Positions 4,333 through 5,013 of a stretch of DNA of 5,013 nt are shown in pieces. The DNA is taken from assembly GCA_900765235.1 (NCBI GenBank), contig CAAFRK010000191.1, positions 1 through 5,013 of the forward strand, written 5' to 3'. How positions within the stretch are numbered: the first letter of the stretch is position 1; every line of letters starts with the position of its first letter. The translations under genes and the position numbers were made by a program. The notes beneath the pieces were generated by a model. That model searched no databases. It worked only from the letters and a program-made list of their open reading frames with translations, and was not told the origin of the DNA. The DNA comes from an uncultured Veillonella sp. (lineage in GTDB: Bacteria > Bacillota_C > Negativicutes > Veillonellales > Veillonellaceae).

Positions 4333-5013
4333 ATGAAACGCATGCCTACACTATTCGTCGGTCACGGCAGCCCTATGATGGCTTTAGAACATACAGAAAC
4401 AACAAATACTTTCAACCGTATAGGACAAAATATAATCAACAACTATGGCAAACCAAAAGCCATACTCGCCATCTCTGCTCATTGGTATGCAGATGGCACC
4501 TATGTTCAAAGCACAGAGAATCCAAAACAAATTTACGATATGTATGGATTTCCGCAAGAACTCTACGAAGTTGTATATCCTGCAAAAGGTGACAGCAATT
4601 TAACGAAAGAAGTACAAAAATTACTGGGTAACTCCGTTTCTATAAATGACACTTGGGGCATCGATCACGGCATGTGGACCGTATTAGTTCACATGTTTCC
4701 TGATGCATCGATTCCCGTTGTCCAACTATCTATCAATAAATACCTAAGCCCAAAAGAAGCCTATCAATTAGGCGTAAAACTTCAGTCATTACGCGATGAA
4801 GGCTATCTTATCATGGGCAGTGGTAATATCGTTCATAATCTAAGACGCATAGAATGGGATAATCCATCCGGCACCTCTGCCACAATTGAGTTTGACCAAT
4901 ACATTTCTAAGGCCGTCTTAGAAAACGATATAGATGCTATTGTTAATTACACTCGACATCCTCAGGCTAGCTATGCAGCACCTACACCAGATCACTATCT
5001 GCCATTAATTTAT
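4333..5013 (+). CDS. ygiD: 4,5-DOPA dioxygenase extradiol (YgiD/LigB family), 3' end cut by window
   Basis: First 227 residues of a class III extradiol ring-cleavage dioxygenase (LigB fold), open to the window edge. Family members are about 260-270 residues, so roughly 35-45 are missing. Motifs in order are PTLFVGHGSPMMALE (5-19), ISAHWYADG (47-55), YDMYGFP (68-74), WGIDHGMWTVLVHMFPDASI (108-127), PVVQLSIN (128-135), MGSGNIVHNLRRIEW (161-175) and HPQASYAAPTPDHYLPLIY (209-227). His11, His50 and His221 are the likely metal ligands, with His112 and His168 lining the active site, so the catalytic set looks intact. E. coli YgiD and plant DODA open the ring of L-DOPA and related catechols with O2; the true substrate here is unknown. 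There is no signal peptide, so it is cytoplasmic. It diverges from the single-cysteine HxlR regulator gene, which probably controls it. Family call is firm; substrate is inferred from family. Confidence 0.93.
   Translation, partial: MKRMPTLFVGHGSPMMALEHTETTNTFNRIGQNIINNYGKPKAILAISAHWYADGTYVQSTENPKQIYDMYGFPQELYEVVYPAKGDSNLTKEVQKLLGNSVSINDTWGIDHGMWTVLVHMFPDASIPVVQLSINKYLSPKEAYQLGVKLQSLRDEGYLIMGSGNIVHNLRRIEWDNPSGTSATIEFDQYISKAVLENDIDAIVNYTRHPQASYAAPTPDHYLPLIY

Overview
The window reads as low-GC Firmicutes chromosome. The mix of genes (tandem DUF445 membrane proteins, a COG2220-type metallo-hydrolase, an HxlR regulator, a YgiD-type dioxygenase), the strong AAGGAG-type ribosome sites and the codon use resemble Veillonella or a close relative in the Negativicutes. 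That placement is an inference from general familiarity, not from a search. All five genes are ordinary in kind. No mobile element, CRISPR array, rRNA or tRNA was seen.

Layout: four genes lie on the minus strand, and one on the plus strand runs off the right edge. Reading the minus strand in its own direction: an HxlR-family winged-helix regulator (3536-3892), a metallo-beta-lactamase-fold hydrolase (2646-3347), then two DUF445 membrane proteins in tandem (1315-2550 and 5-1318) that overlap by the 4-base ATGA stop/start and so are almost certainly translated together. The hydrolase has its own extended -10 promoter. A 95-base gap with a perfect 12-base palindrome separates it from the DUF445 pair, so it is unclear whether they share a transcript. 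On the plus strand, beginning at 4333, is a class III extradiol ring-cleavage dioxygenase of the 4,5-DOPA dioxygenase (YgiD) family, cut off at residue 227 by the window end.

The most interesting part is the divergent unit of regulator and dioxygenase. The two genes face away from each other across about 440 very AT-rich bases that hold several inverted repeats, including the palindrome TTGTTATAACAA over the regulator's probable -10 box. The regulator has one cysteine, at the position of the redox-sensing cysteine of YodB-type HxlR proteins, and the dioxygenase family acts on catechols. A working model is a catechol- or quinone-responsive switch that controls its own gene and the dioxygenase. 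This is inference. If the host is a strict anaerobe, as Veillonella is, an oxygen-using enzyme there is itself odd.

For three genes the ribosome-binding site favours a start a few codons inside the longest open frame. Those shorter starts are used here and the alternatives are given.
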